DNA of 64,000 bases from the NCBI GenBank assembly GCA_011526085.1, contig WYBC01000037.1:1-64000 (forward strand), given 5' to 3'. This document shows, piece by piece, positions 50,029 through 62,316 of the stretch (positions are counted from its first letter, which is position 1; each line of letters begins with the position of its first letter). A program made the position numbers and the translations under genes. The notes under the pieces are model-generated. The model worked only from the letters and a program-made list of their open reading frames with translations, ran no database searches and was not told the DNA's origin. The DNA is from Lysobacter sp. Its GTDB lineage: Bacteria; Pseudomonadota; Gammaproteobacteria; Xanthomonadales; Xanthomonadaceae.

Positions 50029-52050
50029 ATGAGCACTCCGATGGATAACGTCGCCGGCAAAGGCCGCAGTCAGAGCACCACCCTGTGGCTGTGGGTCCTC
50101 GCCGTGTCGCTGGTCCTGTTCGGCCTCAATACGGGCTACGCCCTGTTGAAGACGCAGCGCTTCGGCGGCGCCAGCACGGCGGCCTCGAACCTGCAGGTGA
50201 ACTCGCAGCGTCTGGCCAACCTCGGCCGAGAGGCGGTCAACGGCGACGCCGCGGCGTTCAAGGCCTTCAAGACCACGAAGACGCAGATCGAAAGCGACGT
50301 GAAGCTGCTCAACGACCGCTTCGGCAGCGCGGCCGGCGTGTCCGGACCGATCGGCACCGTCACCTCGACCTGGGTGCCGATGGGCAAGAGCGCCGACCAG
50401 ATCATCGCTTCGGAAACCGCGGTGCTGGCGCTGTCCGACAACGCCAAGCGCTTCACCGACCGCGTCCCGCAGCTGCAGGCGCAGCTCGACGAAGTGGTGC
50501 GCGCGATGTCCGCCGGCGGCGCGCCGTCCTCGCAGATCTACATCGCGCTGCGCCAGGTGGTGCTGGCCGCGTCGATGGCCCGTCGCGTCGCGGAAATCCG
50601 CGCCGGCGGCCCGGGCGCCGCGCTCGCGGGCGACGCGCTCGCGCGCGACGCCGGCGTGTTCGCCCAGGTGCTGAACGGCCTGCGCAACGGCGACCAGCCG
50701 ATGAACGTGCAGAAGCTCACCAACGCCTCCGCGCTCGGCGCCCTGGGTCAGGCCAACACCCAGTGGGCCGAAATGAAGAAGGACCTGGACGCGATTCTGG
50801 CGTCGTCGCAGAACCTGTTCCGCGCGCAGTCCGCGGCCACCGAACTGACCACCGGTTCGACCCGCCTGCTGTCCGACAGCGAAAGCCTGTTCACGGCGTT
50901 CACCGCGTTCGGCTCGCTGCGCGACAAGAACTGGTTCGGCAACATCTGGGTCAGCATCGCCTCCGGTCTGGCCTCGCTCGCATCGATCGTGTTCCTGGTG
51001 TTCTCGCTGAACCGCGCGCAGCGCCGCCGCTTCGAGAGCTCGATGGAACTCAACAACCGCAACCAGGAGGCGATCATGCGCCTGCTGGACGAAATGGGTT
51101 CGCTCGCGGAAGGCGACCTCACCGTGAAGGCGACCGTGACCGAGGACATGACCGGCGCGATCGCGGACTCGATCAACTTCGCGGTCGAACAGCTGCGCAG
51201 CCTGGTGCAGACGATCAACGACACCTCGGTGCAGGTGGCGTCCAGCGCCCAGGAAACCCAGGCCACCGCCATGCACCTCGCGGAAGCGGCGGAACACCAG
51301 GCGCAGCAGATCAACACCGCCACCAGCCGCATCAACGAAATCGCGACCTCGATCAACCAGGTGTCGAAGAACTCCGCCGAATCCGCGGACGTGGCGCAGC
51401 GCTCGGTGGAAATCGCCACCAAGGGCGCGGGCGTGGTGCGTCAGACGATCGTCGGCATGGACTCGATCCGCGGCCAGATCCAGGAAACCTCGAAGCGAAT
51501 CAAGCGCCTCGGCGAAAGCTCGCAGGAAATCGGCTCGATCGTGGAACTCATCAACGACATTTCCGAACAGACCAACATCCTGGCGCTGAACGCGGCGATC
51601 CAGGCGGCCTCGGCCGGCGAGGCGGGCCGCGGGTTCGCGGTGGTGGCCGACGAAGTGCAGCGACTCGCGGAACGCACCTCGAACGCGACCAAGCGAATCG
51701 AAGCGCTGGTGCAGACCATTCAGGCCGATACCAACGAAGCGGTGAGTTCGATGGAACAGACGACCTCCGAAGTGGTCGCCGGTGCGCGACTGGCCGAGGA
51801 CGCGGGTACCGCGCTGGGCGAGATCGAAACGGTGTCGAACACGCTCGCGGGCCTGATTCAGGGCATCTCCAGCGCCGCGCAGCAGCAGTCCGCGGCCGCG
51901 ACCGACATCACCCAGACCATGACCACGATTCAGTCGATCACCGCGCAGACCTCGCAGGGCGCGAACCAGACCGCCGAATCGATCGGAAACCTCGCGCAAC
52001 TGGCGGCCGACCTGCGCCGTTCGGTCGCCGACTTCAAGCTGCCGGCCTGA
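50029..52050 (+). CDS. pilJ: Twitching motility methyl-accepting receptor PilJ
   Basis: A 673-residue chemoreceptor. A first helix (about residues 18-37), a periplasmic domain with two PilJ-type repeats (about 40-300) and a second helix (about 302-325) precede a HAMP-like segment and the signalling hairpin with [40 protein letters not shown] (about 505-545), the MCP tip. GGCGAG lies 8 bases before the ATG at 50029. It senses pilus or surface signals and controls ChpA. Confidence 0.95.
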   Translation: MSTPMDNVAGKGRSQSTTLWLWVLAVSLVLFGLNTGYALLKTQRFGGASTAASNLQVNSQRLANLGREAVNGDAAAFKAFKTTKTQIESDVKLLNDRFGSAAGVSGPIGTVTSTWVPMGKSADQIIASETAVLALSDNAKRFTDRVPQLQAQLDEVVRAMSAGGAPSSQIYIALRQVVLAASMARRVAEIRAGGPGAALAGDALARDAGVFAQVLNGLRNGDQPMNVQKLTNASALGALGQANTQWAEMKKDLDAILASSQNLFRAQSAATELTTGSTRLLSDSESLFTAFTAFGSLRDKNWFGNIWVSIASGLASLASIVFLVFSLNRAQRRRFESSMELNNRNQEAIMRLLDEMGSLAEGDLTVKATVTEDMTGAIADSINFAVEQLRSLVQTINDTSVQVASSAQETQATAMHLAEAAEHQAQQINTATSRINEIATSINQVSKNSAESADVAQRSVEIATKGAGVVRQTIVGMDSIRGQIQETSKRIKRLGESSQEIGSIVELINDISEQTNILALNAAIQAASAGEAGRGFAVVADEVQRLAERTSNATKRIEALVQTIQADTNEAVSSMEQTTSEVVAGARLAEDAGTALGEIETVSNTLAGLIQGISSAAQQQSAAATDITQTMTTIQSITAQTSQGANQTAESIGNLAQLAADLRRSVADFKLPA

Positions 52051-52135
52051 GGCCGGATACGGGCGGAGCAGGCGAGATGATCCGAATGCCTATCGATCGT
52101 GAAACCGGGCGCCGCTGCGCCCGCGGAGGCGCACG

Positions 52136-55100
52136 ATGACCGCGCTCCACGACGCGATCGAATACAGCGCGCTGGGCTGGGTCAAACCCGAGCTCGACGA
52201 AACCCTGCGTCTGGTGCGCGTCGAGATCGAAGGCTTCGCCGACGATCCGTCCGACACCAGCCGGATGCGCGTCTGCGCCGATCTGCTGCATCAGGTGCAG
52301 GGCACCCTGCGCATGGTCGAGCTGTATGCGCCGGCGATGGTCGCCGAGGAGATGGAACAGCTCTCCGTCGCGCTGCAGAACGGCCAGGCTTCTGACCGCG
52401 ACGGCGCCTGCTCGGCGCTGATGCGCGGCGTGGTGCTGCTGCCCGACTATCTCGAACGCCTGCAGAGCGGCCACAAGGAAATCTCGATCGTCCTGCTGCC
52501 GATGCTCAACGAGCTGCGCGCCGCGCGCGGCGAGGCGGGCCTCAGCGAAAGCGTGCTGTTCAATCCGGATCTCGACCGGCCGCTGCCGGCGACGCTGCCC
52601 AAGGCGACGCCGCTGTCGCCCGCGGCGCGTGCGCATGAAGTCGCGCCGTATCTGGTCCGCCTGCGCGACGCGCTGCAGTCGTGGCCCGAACAGGGCCCGC
52701 CCGGCGACGCCGAGGGCCTGCATTTCGCGGCCGAAGCGCTGCTCGCCCGCACCACCGACGAGTCGCAGCGGCGGATGCTGTGGGTGGCTTCGATGGTCGC
52801 CACCGCGCTGCGCGACAAGGCGATGACGTCGAGCGCCGGCCTGCGCCAGGCCTTCGCCAGCGTCGACCGCGAAAGCCGCGGCATCTTCCAGCAGGGCGGT
52901 TTCGACGCGCCGCGCGCCGACGCCGCGCTGGAACCGACCCGTCAGCTGCTGTACCACGTCGCCCACAGCGATTCGGTGCATCCCGCGCTGTCGAAGCTGC
53001 GCGATGTCTTCGCGCTCGACGCGCTGAAGCCGACCGAATCCGAACTCGATCACGCCCGCGGCAGCGTCGCCGGCCGCAATCGTTCGCTGCTCGACACGGT
53101 CTCCGCCGCGATCAAGGAAGACCTGCTGCGGGTGAAGGACGAACTTGATCTTTATCTGCGCACCGGCAAGAGCAATCCCGCCGAGCTGCAGCCGCAGGCG
53201 GAACGCCTGCAGAACGTGTCCGACACCCTCGGCATGCTCGGCCTCGGTCTCGCCCGCAGCCTCGTGCTGCAACAGCGCGAGGCGATGCAGGAGATCGTCG
53301 ACGGCAAGCGCAAGGCCGACGAGACCGCGTTGCTGGAAGTCGCCGGCGCGCTGCTGTACGTCGACGCATCGCTCGACGACCAGGTCGCGCGTCTCGCCAG
53401 CGGCGACAGTGTCGATTCAGAAGACGACCTCGCCGGCGCCGAAGCGCGCAAGGTGCTGGACGTGCTGGTGCGCGAGGCGATCGCCAACTTCGCCCTCGCC
53501 CGACAGGCCTTCGTCGCGTTCGTCGAAACCGCCTGGAGCCATGCCGAACTCGAACCGGTGCCGAAGCTGCTTCGCGACGTCTCCGGCGCGCTGAACATCC
53601 TGGAATTGCCGCAGCCGGCGCAGTATCTCGACGGCGTGCGGCTCTACACCGAAATCGAACTGCTGGAGCGTCGCCGCATTCCGAACGGCCGCCAGCTCGA
53701 CACCTTCGCGGACGCGCTCGCCAGCGTCGAGTACTACCTCGAAGCGCTGCGCGAATCGCGCGCGAATCGCGACGACATCCTCGACATCGCCCGCAACAGC
53801 CTGGAAGCCCTCGGCTATTGGCCGCTGCCGGCCGAACGGCCCGCGGCGGCGCCCGTCGCCGTGCCCGCTGTCGACATGCCCGCTGTCGAAATGCGTGTTG
53901 TCGAAACGCCTGCCGTTGAAGTACCCGCAGTCGAAGCGCCCGCAGTCGTCGAAGCGGCCGTTGTCGAAGTGCCCGCCGTCGAGCCTGTCGCCATCGAAGC
54001 CGCTGCCGTCGAGCCCGCTGCCGCTGCACCCGCTGTCGTCGAAGCCGCCACCATCGCGCCTGTCGCGGAGACGCCGGCACCGGCAGCTCCGGTCGAGCCC
54101 AAGCCCTTCGTGCCGCTGTTCCTGCCGCCGCGCGAACCCGCGGCCCCGACACCGGTGCCCGCGGTCGAGCCCGTCGCATTCGCGCCGCCGGTCGAAACCG
54201 CGCCGGCTGCCGACGTCGTGCCGCCGGTCGAAGCCGTCGAAGCGCGTTCCGCGGTGGATGTGCTCACCGATGCCGAGCCGGCCGCACCGGCCGCGCCCCC
54301 CGCGGCAGCGCCGACCGCTGCGCCGGTTGTCGAGCCCGCTGTCGAGCCGGTCGCCGCCGGATTCGATGCCACCAGCGACGACATCGACGACGAAATCCGC
54401 GAAATCTTCCTCGAGGAATTCGAGGAGGAGATCGGCAACCTCGCCCTGCTGCTGCCGGCGTGGAAGGCCGATCCGAACAACATCGAGCTGCTGCAGCCGG
54501 TCCGCCGCGTCTTCCACACGCTGAAGGGCAGCGGTCGCCTCGTCGGCGCCAAGACCCTCGGCGAGTTCAGCTGGAAGATCGAGAACATGCTGAACAAGGT
54601 GCGCGACGGGCATCGCCCGGCGACGCCGCCGGTGGTCGCCATGGTCGATCAGGCCTATTCGACGCTGCCGCAGCTGCACGCCGCGCTGCGCGGCGAAGGC
54701 GGCGTGACCGTCGACCTGCGCGCGATGGAATCCTTCGCCGAGCGCATCGCCGGTGGCGAGGAAGTGATGCCGGTCATCGCCGCCATCGCGACCGCGCCGG
54801 CCGTCGTCGACACCGCGCCGGTCGAAACCCCGATGGCCGAAGCCGCGGTCGTCGCGCCCGTGGTCGAACCCGTCGTGGCCGAAGCGCCGGCCGTCGTCGA
54901 AGAAGACGGCATCCCGGTCAGCGTCGACGCCATCCTGCTCGAAATCCTGCAGGCCGAAGTCGGCGGTCATCTGACCACCATCCACGGCTGGCTGGCCCGT
55001 GCGCGCAGCGCGCCGGTCGCGGCCGACGAACCGCTGGTCCGCGCCATCCACACCATGAACGGCGCGTTCGCGATGGCCGAAGTGCCGTCGATCACCGACG

Positions 55101-58100
55101 CGCTGACGCCCGCCGAAGGGTACGTGCACCGCCTGCTCGCGTCCGCCGACCTCGCCGATGCCGAAGGCGTCGACGCCATCGCCGAACTGGCCGAGCGCGT
55201 GCGCGCGACGATCTCCGCGCTCACCGTGCCGGGCGGACGCGTGCCGCGCTGCGATGCGCTCGCCGCGCGTTTCGCGGCGCTGCGCGAGAGCCTGCCGGAT
55301 TCGCGGCCGGTCGGTGGTCTGGTCGAGGAACCGCTCGGTTTCGAGGACGGCGCGGCCGCATCGACGGTCGAGCAGCCGGTCGAACTCACCGAACTGGATC
55401 TCAGCGCCTACGGCCATTTCGATGCGACGCCGGATGCGCCCGCGGCGGTCCGCGAGACCGCACGGTCTTCGGATTTCGGTCCGCTCACGCTCACCGAGGA
55501 AGACGAGGCGGAGCTTGCGCGCCTGCTCGGCCAGGCCGAGCCCGTGCCGGTCGCGGCCGACGTCGATGCGCCCCAGGCGCCGGCCGATGCCGCGCTGCCG
55601 ACCGATCCCGACGACGCCGAGCGACTGCTGGCGCTGATGGAATCCTTCGAGGCCGAGCGTCTCGAAACGGAACGTGCCGAAGCTGCGCGCGCCGAAGCCG
55701 AACGGCTCGAAGCCGAACGTGCGGAAGCGGAACGTGCGGAAGCGGAACGTCTCGAAGCAGAGCGTGCCGTTGCGGCATTGCGCGAACGGGAACAGCAGGA
55801 TTTCATCCGCATCGAGAACGAGCGTCTCGAAGCCGAACGTCTCAAGGCCGAACGCCTCGAAGCCGAACGTCTCGAAGCCGAACGTCTCGAAGCCGAACGT
55901 CTCGAAGCCGAACGTCTCGAAGCCGAACGTCTCGAAGCCGAACGTCTCGAAGCCGAACGTCTCGAAGCCGAACGTCTCGAAGCCGAACGCCTCGAAGCCG
56001 AACGCCTCGAAGCCGAACGCCTCGAAGCCGAACGCCTCGAAGCGTCGGTCCGCGAGCAGGAACTGCTGGATCTCATCCGGATCGAGGACGAGCGCCTCGA
56101 AGCCGAGCGCCAGCAGGCAGTGCAGCGCGAAGCCGAGCTTCTGGAAGCCGAGCGGCTGCTCGCCGAAGGCGGCGAAGCCGAACCGGCGGAACACGTCGAG
56201 TTGCCCGCGTTCGCCGATTTCGAGATTCCGCCGGTGCTTGCCGAGGCCGTGCCCGCCGAACTCGCGCCCGCCGAGTCCGCGCCGGTCGCCGAAACCGCCG
56301 CGCAGGCGTCGGTGGTGTCGGTGCTGCTCGCGCATTCGGCGGTGGTCGACCCGGACGACGCGCTGGAAATGGGCGATCTGGATGCCGATCTCGTCGACAT
56401 CTTCGTCGAGGAAGGCCGCGACCTGCTCGATCATTCCGACCAGTTGCTGGTCCGGCTCCGCGAGAGCCCGGACGAGCGCGAGGTCATCGCCGGCCTGCAG
56501 CGCGACCTGCACACGCTCAAGGGTGGCGCGCGCATGGCCGGGATCATGGCCATCGGCGAACTCGGCCATGCGATGGAATCGCTGCTCGAAGCCGCTGCGG
56601 AGCATCGCCTGCAGCTGGGCCGCCAGGACATCCCGCTGCTCGAAGGCGGGTTCGATCGCCTGCACACCATGGTCACGCGCGTCGGCGACCGCCGCGCGGT
56701 CGCGATGCCGGAAGCGCTGATCGCCGCGTTCGACACCCGTGCCCTCGGTCATGCGCTCGAAACCGCGCCGGCCGCACCGCATGCGGAAGACGCGTTCGAC
56801 GACGGGATCGAGTTCGAGGCGGCTGAGCTCGAGACGCCCGTCGTCGAGGCGCCCGCCGTTGAAGAACCGGTTGCCGAAGCGCCGGCCCTCGAATCGCCGG
56901 CTGTCGAACCGCTTGTCGTCGAAGACATCACGCTCGAAGCGCCTGCCGTCGAAGCGGATGCGGTCGAACAGCCAGCCATCGAAGAGCCGGCGTTCGAGGA
57001 ATTGACCCTCGAAACATCCGCACTCGAGCTGGTCGAATTCGACGCCTCCGAACGCGCGTCGCCCGTTGCGGACGCGCCTGCCGGAACCGTCGTCGACGAG
57101 ATCGCGTTCGAGGATTTCGTCTTCGACGAAGAGATCTCGCTCGAAACGACGCCCGACGCCGAGCCGTCCGTCGAACAGCCGCTCGTCGAGCAGACGCTGG
57201 TCGAGCACACCTACGTCGACGGCGCCTTCGCCGATTTCGTGCTGCCCGTGCAGGAACCGGTCCCGGGCGATGGCGATGCGGCGTTCGCGCCCGAAGCCGC
57301 CGTCGGCGACGCGGTGCCGCCCGGGCTCGATCTGCCCGCCTTCGAGCTGGAAGATTTCGAGGCGCTGATCGCCGGAACGCCCGCGCCCGAAGCGCCGGCA
57401 GCCGAACAGCCGGCCGTCGAAGAATCGACTGTCGAAGAACCGGCTGCCGTGGAGCAGGTCATCGACGCGCACGCGGCCGAAGCGTCGGCTGCCGAAGAAC
57501 CCGTTGTCGAAGCGCCAGCCGTCGAAGAGTCTGCAGTCGAAGAGCCTGCCGTCGACCAGCCCGAAGCAGCGGATGCGTCGCAGCCCGTCTTCACGCCGCC
57601 GGTCTTCGCGCCGCTGCCGGGTCTCAAGCCGCTGTCGATGCCGATGGACTTCAGCACCGGCGCGGACGACGACCTCGGTCTGCGCGGCACCCAGGAGCAG
57701 GTGCGCGTTCGCGCCGAACTGCTCGACCGCCTGGTGAATTACGCGGGCGAAGTCGCGATCTACCGTTCGCGCCTCGAACAGCAGCTCGGTGCGTTCCGCG
57801 GCGCCACGGCGGAAATGGAGCAGACCAACCTGCGTCTGCGCGACCAGCTCCGCCGCCTCGAGATCGAAACCGAAGCGCAGATCATCGCGCGCTACCAGCG
57901 CGAGGGCGAAACCCGCGACGCGACCTTCGATCCGCTGGAACTCGACCGCTTCTCCAACCTGCAGCAGCTCTCTCGCGCGCTCGCCGAAACCGCGACCGAC
58001 CTGAGCAGCCTGCAGGGCACCCTCGACGACCTGACCCAGGGTTACGAAACCCTGCTGCTGCAGCAGTCGCGCGTGAGCTCGGAACTGCAGGAAGGTCTGA

Positions 58101-59506
58101 TGCGCACCCGCATGGTGCCGTTCGACACCGTGGTGCCGCGCCTGCGCCGCGTGCTGCGACAGGCGTCCACCGACAGCGGCAAGCCGGCCCAGCTCAAGCT
58201 CGAAGGCGCCCAGGGCGAACTCGACCGCAACGTGCTGGAGCGCATGACCGCGCCGCTGGAGCACATGCTCCGCAACGCGGTCGCGCACGGCCTCGAGAAG
58301 CCCGGCGTCCGCGCCCAGTCCGGCAAGCCGGAAGAGGGCGTGGTCACGCTGTCGATCCGCAAGGAAGGTTCCGAAGTCGTGCTGCAGATCAGCGACGACG
58401 GCCGGGGCCTCGACCGCAAGGCGATCCGCGAGCGCGGCGAAGCCCGCGGTCTCGTCCGCAAGGACGCGCCGCTGTCGAACACGCAGCTCGACGCGCTGAT
58501 CTTCGAACCCGGCTTCTCCACCGCCGAGGAAGTGACCCGTCTCGCCGGCCGCGGCGTCGGCATGGACGTGGTCGCCAGCGAAGTGCGCCAGCTCGGCGGC
58601 ACCATCGACATCCAGTCGGAGCTCGGCAAGGGCACGGTCTTCACCCTGCGCCTGCCGCAGACGCTGGCGGTCACCCAGGCGGCCTTCGTGCGTATCGGCG
58701 AAACCACCTTCGCGGTGCCGATCGCCTCGGTCCGCGGTGTCGGCCGCATCCCGCGCGAAGCGCTCGCCAAGGGCGACGTCAGCAGCTACCGCTACGGCAA
58801 CGAAGAGTACGTCCTGCACGACCTCGGCAGCCTGATCGGCCACGCGCCGGCCAAGGCCGAAGGCCAGTTGCAGATGCCGGTGCTGCTCACCCGTTCGGGC
58901 GACCTGCACGTCGCCGTGACCGTGGACCAGATCGTCGGCAACCGCGAAATCGTGGTGAAGCCGATCGGCCCGCAGGTCGCGTCGATCCCCGGCATCTTCG
59001 GCGCCACGATCATGGGCGACGGCAGCGTCGTCGTGATCCTCGACGTCGCGCCGCTGGTGCGCCGTCAGGCCTCGCTGCTGCCGGACGAGCAGATCGAGGA
59101 AGCCGCGCCGGTCGAATCGCGTGCGGTGCCGCTGGTCATGGTGGTCGACGACTCGATCACCATGCGCAAGGTCACCGGCCGCGTGCTGGAGCGCAACAAC
59201 TTCGAAGTGGTCACCGCGAAGGACGGCCTGGACGCGCTGGAACGCCTGGCCGAAGTGGTGCCCGATCTGATGCTGCTCGACATCGAAATGCCGCGCATGG
59301 ACGGTTACGAGCTGGCGACGGCGATGAAGGCCGATCCGCGGCTTGCGAAGGTGCCGATCATCATGATCACCTCGCGCACCGGCGACAAACACCGCCAGCG
59401 CGCGATGGACATCGGCGTCGACCGTTACCTCGGCAAGCCGTACCAGGAGAACGAATTGATGCGCAACGTGTTCGGCCTGCTCGAAGCGGTGAGGTCCGAT
59501 GCCTGA
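52136..59506 (+). CDS. chpA: Chemosensory hybrid kinase ChpA (PilL), unusually repetitive
   Basis: A 2456-residue CheA-type histidine kinase controlling twitching. Hpt-like segments are seen with His at 52 ([12 protein letters not shown]), 794 ([11 protein letters not shown]), 972 ([11 protein letters not shown], where the usual Lys is Asn) and 1459 ([11 protein letters not shown]). Other regions include an Ala/Pro/Val/Glu-rich linker (about 570-740), a LEAER repeat region (about 1231-1300), another acidic linker (about 1560-1810), a dimerisation helix region, an ATP-binding domain ([13 protein letters not shown] near 2045; DDGRGLD), a CheW domain (about 2180-2310) and a receiver with D2382 ([12 protein letters not shown]). 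Full domain order agrees with Xanthomonas PilL. The ATG at 52136 is 8 bases after a GGAGG site. Confidence 0.93.
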   Translation: MTALHDAIEYSALGWVKPELDETLRLVRVEIEGFADDPSDTSRMRVCADLLHQVQGTLRMVELYAPAMVAEEMEQLSVALQNGQASDRDGACSALMRGVVLLPDYLERLQSGHKEISIVLLPMLNELRAARGEAGLSESVLFNPDLDRPLPATLPKATPLSPAARAHEVAPYLVRLRDALQSWPEQGPPGDAEGLHFAAEALLARTTDESQRRMLWVASMVATALRDKAMTSSAGLRQAFASVDRESRGIFQQGGFDAPRADAALEPTRQLLYHVAHSDSVHPALSKLRDVFALDALKPTESELDHARGSVAGRNRSLLDTVSAAIKEDLLRVKDELDLYLRTGKSNPAELQPQAERLQNVSDTLGMLGLGLARSLVLQQREAMQEIVDGKRKADETALLEVAGALLYVDASLDDQVARLASGDSVDSEDDLAGAEARKVLDVLVREAIANFALARQAFVAFVETAWSHAELEPVPKLLRDVSGALNILELPQPAQYLDGVRLYTEIELLERRRIPNGRQLDTFADALASVEYYLEALRESRANRDDILDIARNSLEALGYWPLPAERPAAAPVAVPAVDMPAVEMRVVETPAVEVPAVEAPAVVEAAVVEVPAVEPVAIEAAAVEPAAAAPAVVEAATIAPVAETPAPAAPVEPKPFVPLFLPPREPAAPTPVPAVEPVAFAPPVETAPAADVVPPVEAVEARSAVDVLTDAEPAAPAAPPAAAPTAAPVVEPAVEPVAAGFDATSDDIDDEIREIFLEEFEEEIGNLALLLPAWKADPNNIELLQPVRRVFHTLKGSGRLVGAKTLGEFSWKIENMLNKVRDGHRPATPPVVAMVDQAYSTLPQLHAALRGEGGVTVDLRAMESFAERIAGGEEVMPVIAAIATAPAVVDTAPVETPMAEAAVVAPVVEPVVAEAPAVVEEDGIPVSVDAILLEILQAEVGGHLTTIHGWLARARSAPVAADEPLVRAIHTMNGAFAMAEVPSITDALTPAEGYVHRLLASADLADAEGVDAIAELAERVRATISALTVPGGRVPRCDALAARFAALRESLPDSRPVGGLVEEPLGFEDGAAASTVEQPVELTELDLSAYGHFDATPDAPAAVRETARSSDFGPLTLTEEDEAELARLLGQAEPVPVAADVDAPQAPADAALPTDPDDAERLLALMESFEAERLETERAEAARAEAERLEAERAEAERAEAERLEAERAVAALREREQQDFIRIENERLEAERLKAERLEAERLEAERLEAERLEAERLEAERLEAERLEAERLEAERLEAERLEAERLEAERLEAERLEASVREQELLDLIRIEDERLEAERQQAVQREAELLEAERLLAEGGEAEPAEHVELPAFADFEIPPVLAEAVPAELAPAESAPVAETAAQASVVSVLLAHSAVVDPDDALEMGDLDADLVDIFVEEGRDLLDHSDQLLVRLRESPDEREVIAGLQRDLHTLKGGARMAGIMAIGELGHAMESLLEAAAEHRLQLGRQDIPLLEGGFDRLHTMVTRVGDRRAVAMPEALIAAFDTRALGHALETAPAAPHAEDAFDDGIEFEAAELETPVVEAPAVEEPVAEAPALESPAVEPLVVEDITLEAPAVEADAVEQPAIEEPAFEELTLETSALELVEFDASERASPVADAPAGTVVDEIAFEDFVFDEEISLETTPDAEPSVEQPLVEQTLVEHTYVDGAFADFVLPVQEPVPGDGDAAFAPEAAVGDAVPPGLDLPAFELEDFEALIAGTPAPEAPAAEQPAVEESTVEEPAAVEQVIDAHAAEASAAEEPVVEAPAVEESAVEEPAVDQPEAADASQPVFTPPVFAPLPGLKPLSMPMDFSTGADDDLGLRGTQEQVRVRAELLDRLVNYAGEVAIYRSRLEQQLGAFRGATAEMEQTNLRLRDQLRRLEIETEAQIIARYQREGETRDATFDPLELDRFSNLQQLSRALAETATDLSSLQGTLDDLTQGYETLLLQQSRVSSELQEGLMRTRMVPFDTVVPRLRRVLRQASTDSGKPAQLKLEGAQGELDRNVLERMTAPLEHMLRNAVAHGLEKPGVRAQSGKPEEGVVTLSIRKEGSEVVLQISDDGRGLDRKAIRERGEARGLVRKDAPLSNTQLDALIFEPGFSTAEEVTRLAGRGVGMDVVASEVRQLGGTIDIQSELGKGTVFTLRLPQTLAVTQAAFVRIGETTFAVPIASVRGVGRIPREALAKGDVSSYRYGNEEYVLHDLGSLIGHAPAKAEGQLQMPVLLTRSGDLHVAVTVDQIVGNREIVVKPIGPQVASIPGIFGATIMGDGSVVVILDVAPLVRRQASLLPDEQIEEAAPVESRAVPLVMVVDDSITMRKVTGRVLERNNFEVVTAKDGLDALERLAEVVPDLMLLDIEMPRMDGYELATAMKADPRLAKVPIIMITSRTGDKHRQRAMDIGVDRYLGKPYQENELMRNVFGLLEAVRSDA
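55826..56035 (+). repeat. 14-copy 15-bp tandem repeat (LEAER) inside chpA
   Basis: Fourteen contiguous units encode LEAER or a close variant (unit 2 is LKAER). Units 3-10 (55856-55975) are identical CTCGAAGCCGAACGT, and units 11-14 (55976-56035) are identical CTCGAAGCCGAACGC. The translation is a run of alternating acidic and basic residues likely to form a charged single helix. Near-identical units imply recent slippage or copy-number change. Confidence 0.96.
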
Positions 59507-61565
59507 TCAGGCCGCCATGGATGCCGCTCCGCGCGTCGTGCTGCTGGCGCGTGCCGGCAAGGCCGCGGACAACCTCGCCGAGGCCTTGCGCCAGGCGGGC
59601 GCAGAGCTGCTGTTCGCCGGCGATCCGGCCACCACCGACGAAGCCACGCTGCGCGCGCAGCGTCCGCAGGCGGTGCTGGTGGCGCTGGAACCGAGCATCG
59701 AACCGGCGCTGGACAGGCTCGACGGGCTGTTGTCCGACCCCGATCTGACCGTGATCTTCGACGAAGCCGATCTCGCCGCGCATCGCGCCGGCTGGGATGC
59801 GGCGCGATGGGCGCGCCATCTGTCGGCGAAACTGCGCCGCGACAGCAACGTGCTGCCGCCCGGCGCCGAGAGCGACCACGACTGGCAGCCTTCGCCGGGC
59901 GCCATTCCGAAGCCGGCGGCGGCCTACGTCGACGCCGATCTCGCCGACTTCGCGCGTGAAGCCGTGGCGCATGCCGATCGTGTCCCGGTCGACGGGACGC
60001 CGTCGGAAGCGCCGCCGGCATTGCACGCCGCCGCTGCCGTGCCGATGGACGCCGCGCTGATCGATGCGATTCCGTCGGTGTCGGCGACCGCCGTACCGCC
60101 GCAGCCGCAGTCTTCGGCCGTGCCGCCTCCGCTGCCGCCCGCCGGCTTCGAACTCGAAGCCCTGGAAGCCGAGTTGCTGGGCATGACGACACCGGCGGTG
60201 CCGCCGGCGCCAGCGTTCTCCGACAGCATCTCGTTCGACGACTTGGCGATCGAAGAGATTTCGCTGGAAGTCGCTCCGATCGAGAGCGACCGTTCCGACA
60301 GCCTGCAACTCGAAAACATGCAGTTGGACAGCATGCAGCTCGAACCGATCGCGTTCGACAGCGAGGACAGCGTCTCCCTCGATGCGATGTCGCTCGACAG
60401 CGCCGGTTTCGACGGCGCCACGTTCGAGCGCGCGTCGCTGGAGAGCGTGCAGCTGGACGGCATGCAACTGGACAGCATGCCGCCGGCGCCGCTCGCGCTG
60501 GACGACGTGCCTTCGGAGCCGCCGTCTGAACTGGCGCCGATGCGTTTCGACGACGATGCCTTTTTCCTCGAAGAACTGTCGGCGACGCGCGTGTCCACGG
60601 ACACGTCGTCCGTCGCCCCGATCGCGTTCGATGACGGCTTCGATGGCGGCCTGTCGCTCGATGCCTTCGACATCGAAGATGCGACGCCGGCCGCGCCGAA
60701 ACCGCCGCGCGCGGTCGAAGAGGTGATCTCCTTCGAGGATCTGATCGCCGGCAGTGCGGCTGCCGTGCAGGGCGTTCCGGTGTCCGGCGACGCGATCGTC
60801 GAACCGCCGCGACAGGCGCCCGCCGAACCGTCCCTCGGCTTTTCGCTCGGCGATCTGTCGCTGACGCCCGTCGACGACGACGCGCCGGTCGCCGTCGAAA
60901 CGCCCGCCAGGCCGCCTGCGCCCGCGCCGGATCTCTCGGCGCTGGAAGCGCGCATCTCGGGCCTGTCGCTGGTCGACATCGACGAAGGTTCCGTCGATCC
61001 GTCGTCGCCGTTCGGCGCCTCGCTCGCCAGCGGTGTCGTGCTGATCGAAGCCGGTCTGGGCGGCCCGGATCCGGTGCGACAACTGTTGGCCGCGCTTCCC
61101 GCCGAATTCCCGGCCGTGGTGCTGGTCCGCCTGCATCTGCAGGGCGGCCGCTACGACCGTCTGGTCGCGCAGATGGAGCGTGCGTCCGCGCTGCCGGTCG
61201 CGCTGGCCGAAGCCGGCGCCACCGCCAATCCCGGCACGATCTACTTCCTGCCCGAAGGCGTCGGCCTGGCCGCGCGCGGTGCCAGCTTCGGGTTCGTCGC
61301 CGATCCCGCGCCGGCCGCCGGCATGTTCGCCGCGCTGCCGCCGAAGAACAGCGCCGTGGTCTTCCTCAGCGGCAGCGATCCGCAGCTCGTCGATGTCGCC
61401 CAGGCCACCGCCGCGGCCGGCACGCTGGTGATCGCGCAGTCGGCCGAAGACTGCTACGACGGCACCGCCTGCGCCGAGCTGCGCGCGCGCGGCGTCGCCT
61501 CCGCGCTTCCCGTCGAACTCGCCGGTCGGCTCGCGTCGCGCTGGCCGAGCTCGCGCTCCGATTGA
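59499..61565 (+). CDS. chpB: CheB-like chemotaxis protein of the Chp system, probably catalytically inactive
   Basis: A 688-residue protein with a receiver-like N-terminal domain (about 1-115), a long Ala/Pro/Ser/Asp-rich linker with MQLDSM/SLDAM repeats (about 150-480) and a C-terminal domain resembling the CheB methylesterase. CheB's catalytic IGASTGG is here IEAGLGG, with G519 in place of the nucleophile Ser. The His is kept (H546, VRLHLQGG), and the GMGNDG Asp segment reads SGSDPQ. The usual phosphoacceptor Asp in the N-terminal domain is not evident. It overlaps the chpA stop by 8 bp. The position matches chpB of Pseudomonas. Confidence 0.75.
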   Translation: MPDQAAMDAAPRVVLLARAGKAADNLAEALRQAGAELLFAGDPATTDEATLRAQRPQAVLVALEPSIEPALDRLDGLLSDPDLTVIFDEADLAAHRAGWDAARWARHLSAKLRRDSNVLPPGAESDHDWQPSPGAIPKPAAAYVDADLADFAREAVAHADRVPVDGTPSEAPPALHAAAAVPMDAALIDAIPSVSATAVPPQPQSSAVPPPLPPAGFELEALEAELLGMTTPAVPPAPAFSDSISFDDLAIEEISLEVAPIESDRSDSLQLENMQLDSMQLEPIAFDSEDSVSLDAMSLDSAGFDGATFERASLESVQLDGMQLDSMPPAPLALDDVPSEPPSELAPMRFDDDAFFLEELSATRVSTDTSSVAPIAFDDGFDGGLSLDAFDIEDATPAAPKPPRAVEEVISFEDLIAGSAAAVQGVPVSGDAIVEPPRQAPAEPSLGFSLGDLSLTPVDDDAPVAVETPARPPAPAPDLSALEARISGLSLVDIDEGSVDPSSPFGASLASGVVLIEAGLGGPDPVRQLLAALPAEFPAVVLVRLHLQGGRYDRLVAQMERASALPVALAEAGATANPGTIYFLPEGVGLAARGASFGFVADPAPAAGMFAALPPKNSAVVFLSGSDPQLVDVAQATAAAGTLVIAQSAEDCYDGTACAELRARGVASALPVELAGRLASRWPSSRSD

Positions 61566-61587
61566 TCGCATTCCAACGAGTACCGCC

Positions 61588-62079
61588 GTGAACAGCCCCG
61601 CTTCCCACAGTGCGAACGTCAACGACATCCGAGGCGTCCTGATCCAGATCGCGGGTTCGCAGCTGCTGCTGCCGAACGCCGCGACGGTCGAAGTGCTGTC
61701 CTACGCCGATCCCGATCCGGTGGACAACGCGCCGGAATGGCTGCTCGGCCAGATCCGCTGGCGCGGCTGGCGCCTGCCGCTGGTCTCGTTCGCGCGCCTC
61801 GCCGGCACCCACACCGAAGGCGCGTCCGTCGGTACCAAGGTCATCGTGCTCAAGGCCCTGGGCGGCGATCCCAAACTGCCGTACTTCGCGCTGGTGGCGC
61901 AGGGCTTCCCGCGCCTGGTCACCATCACCCGCGAGAACATGATCGTCGACAGCGCGCATCTCGAAACGCTGCCCGACGGCATCCGCCTGCGGGTGATGTT
62001 CAACGACGACGTGGCGCTGGTGCCGGATCTCGACGTCGCCGAGAAGATGATCATCGACGTGCTGCGGCCGGCGGCGTAA
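61588..62079 (+). CDS. CheW-like adaptor of the Chp system (ChpC-like)
   Basis: A 163-residue CheW-fold protein starting at GTG 61588. It has VLIQIAGSQLLLPNAATVEVLSY and WLLGQIRWRGWRLPLVSFARLAG (about residues 50-73), the conserved core of CheW-like adaptors. It probably couples an additional receptor to ChpA, the role proposed for ChpC in Pseudomonas. It is 22 bp after the CheB-like gene and is the last gene of the operon; a cluster of REP-like palindromes follows at 62091. Confidence 0.85.
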   Translation: MNSPASHSANVNDIRGVLIQIAGSQLLLPNAATVEVLSYADPDPVDNAPEWLLGQIRWRGWRLPLVSFARLAGTHTEGASVGTKVIVLKALGGDPKLPYFALVAQGFPRLVTITRENMIVDSAHLETLPDGIRLRVMFNDDVALVPDLDVAEKMIIDVLRPAA

Positions 62080-62090
62080 CCGCGCTTCTT

Positions 62091-62187
62091 GTAGGAGCAA
62101 CGCGAGTCGCGACGGATTGCGGGTCGTCTTGACCAGCCATTCGGCTGTTGAAAACCGGAAGAGCATCGCGACTTGCGTCGCTCCTAC
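62091..62187. repeat. REP-type palindrome pair, GTAGGAGC family
   Basis: The left arm starts GTAGGAGCAACGCGAGTCGC (62091), and the right arm (62166-62187) ends GCGTCGCTCCTAC. They are imperfect complements over about 22 bp. Same family as 37060-37132. It lies 12 bp after the ChpC-like stop. Confidence 0.8.
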
Positions 62188-62266
62188 AAAAGCGAAACGG
62201 TCTCGACTTGATCGGCCATTCGGCTGTTCAACACCCGAAGAGCGTCGCGACTTCCGTCGCTCCCAC
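62136..62266 (+). repeat. Diverged 79-bp direct repeat carrying two REP right arms
   Basis: GCCATTCGGCTGTT occurs at 62136-62149 and 62215-62228. The REP right arm occurs at 62166-62187 and, with changes, at 62245-62266. Both pairs are 79 bp apart, so the block was duplicated and then diverged. Confidence 0.75.
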
Positions 62267-62316
62267 AGGGGCTTCGGTCTCGATCGTTGGCCATGGTCGA
62301 GCAGGCGCCAGTTCGC

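Noticed and set aside
55826-56035. Possible CRISPR or origin iterons
   Set aside because: 15-bp units lie fully in frame inside chpA, encode LEAER and have no spacer or AT-rich context.
53417-59392. Open frame of 1991 codons antisense to chpA, reading FETFG-like repeats
   Set aside because: It is the mirror of the LEAER repeat and GC-rich codon bias of chpA; no domain is recognisable in it and chpA is clearly the coding strand.
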